Source: Paracoccaceae bacterium
Lineage (GTDB): Bacteria; Pseudomonadota; Alphaproteobacteria; Rhodobacterales; Rhodobacteraceae
Assembly: GCA_024742455.1 (NCBI GenBank)
Contig: JANSYL010000013.1
Span: forward strand, 22,865-86,864
Direction of reading: 5' to 3'
DNA length: 64,000 bases
The notes beneath the pieces are model-generated. The model searched no databases. It was given only the letters and a program-made list of their open reading frames with translations, and was not told the origin of the DNA. Position numbers and translations under genes: made by a program. This document shows positions 62,959-64,000 of the stretch, piece by piece. Within the stretch, counting starts at the first letter, position 1. Each line of letters starts with the position of its first letter.

Positions 62959-63249
62959 CTCATCCTCCCATTGCGATGAAGAAGGGGGTGTTCCCCTAAT
63001 GCGACAGATCACAACATCAACTTTTCGATGCAGGAAGATCGAATTCCGGATAGCTCCCATACGGGAAACCTATACGTCCCGGAAGCCGGCCCGCGCGGCC
63101 TGCCGGGCGCCCCGGAACTCCGATCAAGTATTTGTTTTGTTGTGTGTTTTTTTATTATACCAATACCCTATCACGGCTATCGCGGACCGGGATTATGCAA
63201 GCCGGAAGGTCCGGAGTAGGCTTTCGACCAGCGAGAGAGGGCGTTTGAG
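62959..63249. other. Divergent promoter region with AT-rich tract
   Basis: About 290 bases between the binding-protein gene (left) and the CitE-like gene (right). The part 63128-63160 is markedly T-rich, unlike the rest of the window, and includes TATAAT on the minus strand (63154-63159) without a good -35. It should contain the promoter of the long operon; no operator could be assigned. Confidence 0.5.
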
Positions 63250-63900
63250 ATGCGCTGTATCCTGTTCGTTCCGGCGGGTCGCGGCGACCTGGTCGGCAAG
63301 GCGGCATCAGGCGAGGCGGCGATCGTTTGCCTGGACCTCGAGGATGGGGTCGCGCCGGATGCCAAAGCGGCGGCGCGCGGTGCGCTGCAAAGTGCCGTCG
63401 ACAGGGTCCGGGCCGGTGGAAAATCCGTCGCGGTGCGCCTCAATTCGGCGCTGGAGCATGTCAGCCACGACCTTGCCGCGTTACCGGAGGGTGTTGACCT
63501 TCTGGTCCTGCCCAAAGCCGGGTCGGTCGCTTTCATCGAAGACCTGTCGGGCGCGCTGGAACGCCTGCACGGCTTTGTCCCCGCCCTGGTCGCACTGGTC
63601 GAGACGGCGGCTGGGCTGACGGCGATGTCGCGCCAGCAGGCCCTGCCCGCAGCCGTTGCCGCGCTCGCGCTCGGGACCGAGGACCTCGCCGCTGACCTCG
63701 GCGTGGCGCCTGAGTCGGCTGCCATCGAGCACTCCTTCCACGAGCTCGCCCGCAATGCAGCGCGACTGAGGGTGCCACTTCTGGGCTATCCCGGCTCGAT
63801 CGCGAATTTCTCCGACCCGGAGCTTTTCGAGGCCGCTGCGCGGGCCGGGCGCGAGGGTGGTGTGGATCGGCATGCAAGATTGACCCCCGTCTTGGGGTGA
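63250..63900 (+). pseudogene. CitE-like lyase truncated by an IS21-type insertion
   Basis: Readable as 216 residues. The CitE/HpcH-HpaI barrel start MRCILFVPAGRGDLVGKAA, the acidic CLDLEDGVAPDAK, VALVETAAGL and ALGTEDLAADLG are intact. Homology ends near AGREGGV (about residue 206), where full-length relatives continue for 60-80 residues with an IHP-type segment; the remaining codons and stop are supplied by IS DNA. Related enzymes split citramalyl-CoA to acetyl-CoA and pyruvate, the last step of itaconate breakdown, fitting the genes at 44-50 kb. It is probably inactive, as the lost part contributes to the active site of CitE oligomers. Confidence 0.82.
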
Positions 63901-64000
63901 TCGGCGTCCAAAAGTGACCCCCCTGATAATTCATCAGAAGCTCCCTCAAAGGCATGAGGGAGCAGTCAGGGGATGTTGGTTGTGGAGACGATCGCGAAGA
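63861..64000 (+). mobile_element. Left end of an IS21-family insertion sequence
   Basis: From about base 63861 the sequence switches from CitE coding to IS-like DNA with repeated boxes (GATTGACCCCC at 63879 and AGTGACCCCCC further on), as found in the multiple-repeat ends of IS21-family elements, followed by the beginning of a transposase gene at 63973. The exact boundary is uncertain by about 15 bases and the right end lies outside the window. Confidence 0.75.
63973..64000 (+). CDS. istA: IstA-type transposase, start only
   Basis: The last 28 bases encode MLVVETIAK, the usual beginning of IS21 IstA proteins (normally followed by a helix-turn-helix). The gene runs off the window. Identification rests on this short match plus the IS-like repeats upstream. 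Confidence 0.6.

Noticed and set aside
63154..63159. TATAAT on the minus strand as the promoter of the long operon
   Set aside because: No acceptable -35 at 16-18 bases; left only as a note in the intergenic entry.

Overview
The window is a high-GC chromosome-like segment from an alphaproteobacterium, almost certainly a Rhodobacteraceae (Rhodobacter/Roseobacter relatives). The evidence is the rpoZ-rel-pdxJ-acpS-lepB-rnc-era-recO gene order, a probable methylsuccinyl-CoA dehydrogenase of the ethylmalonyl-CoA pathway, and photosynthetic reaction-centre genes with a Rhodobacter-type pufX. No rRNA, tRNA or CRISPR array was seen.

Layout. 1-28.4 kb is mostly housekeeping: a TauE exporter, an Mcd-like acyl-CoA dehydrogenase, the long minus-strand block from folK to recO, then ispH, rnhA, fmt with three tandem deformylase-family genes, malY, a 3-hydroxybutyrate dehydrogenase/acyl-CoA synthetase pair, ribokinase and glycerate kinase. 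28.5-32.4 kb is a compact photosynthesis island on the minus strand: puhB-puhC, then pufQ-pufL-pufM-pufX. The light-harvesting-1 genes pufB and pufA, which normally lie between pufQ and pufL, are absent, as are puhA and all bch/crt genes. Both transcription units carry TGT-N12-ACA palindromes (PpsR/CrtJ type) over a TTGACA promoter.

32.5-43.6 kb is one plus-strand operon: a peptide-type ABC importer followed by acyl-CoA dehydrogenase, ADP-forming acyl-CoA ligase, CaiD, a BKACE/DUF849 enzyme and a short-chain dehydrogenase. Read together this is a plausible gamma-butyrobetaine/crotonobetaine to carnitine to glycine betaine route. 43.6-64 kb looks like an accessory block. It opens with genes matching an itaconate (C5-dicarboxylate) locus: acyl-CoA dehydrogenase, class III CoA-transferase, LysR, HTD2-type hydratase and MmgE/PrpD. 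A CitE-like lyase belonging to the same pathway lies at the far end, where an IS21-family element has cut off its C-terminus.

Between them is the most unusual part: about 13 kb of co-oriented, tightly spaced minus-strand genes. In transcription order these encode a sugar-type binding protein, a double ABC ATPase fused in frame to a YbhB/PEBP domain, a small unknown protein, an alpha/beta hydrolase, two oversized RbsC-like permeases, a seven-helix microbial-rhodopsin homologue that lacks the retinal-binding lysine (Leu213) and the primary proton acceptor (Ala80), a large flotillin, a small membrane protein and a sodium/solute symporter. The lysine-less rhodopsin inside this transport/flotillin operon is the strongest candidate for an undescribed system; the LH1-less puf operon is second.
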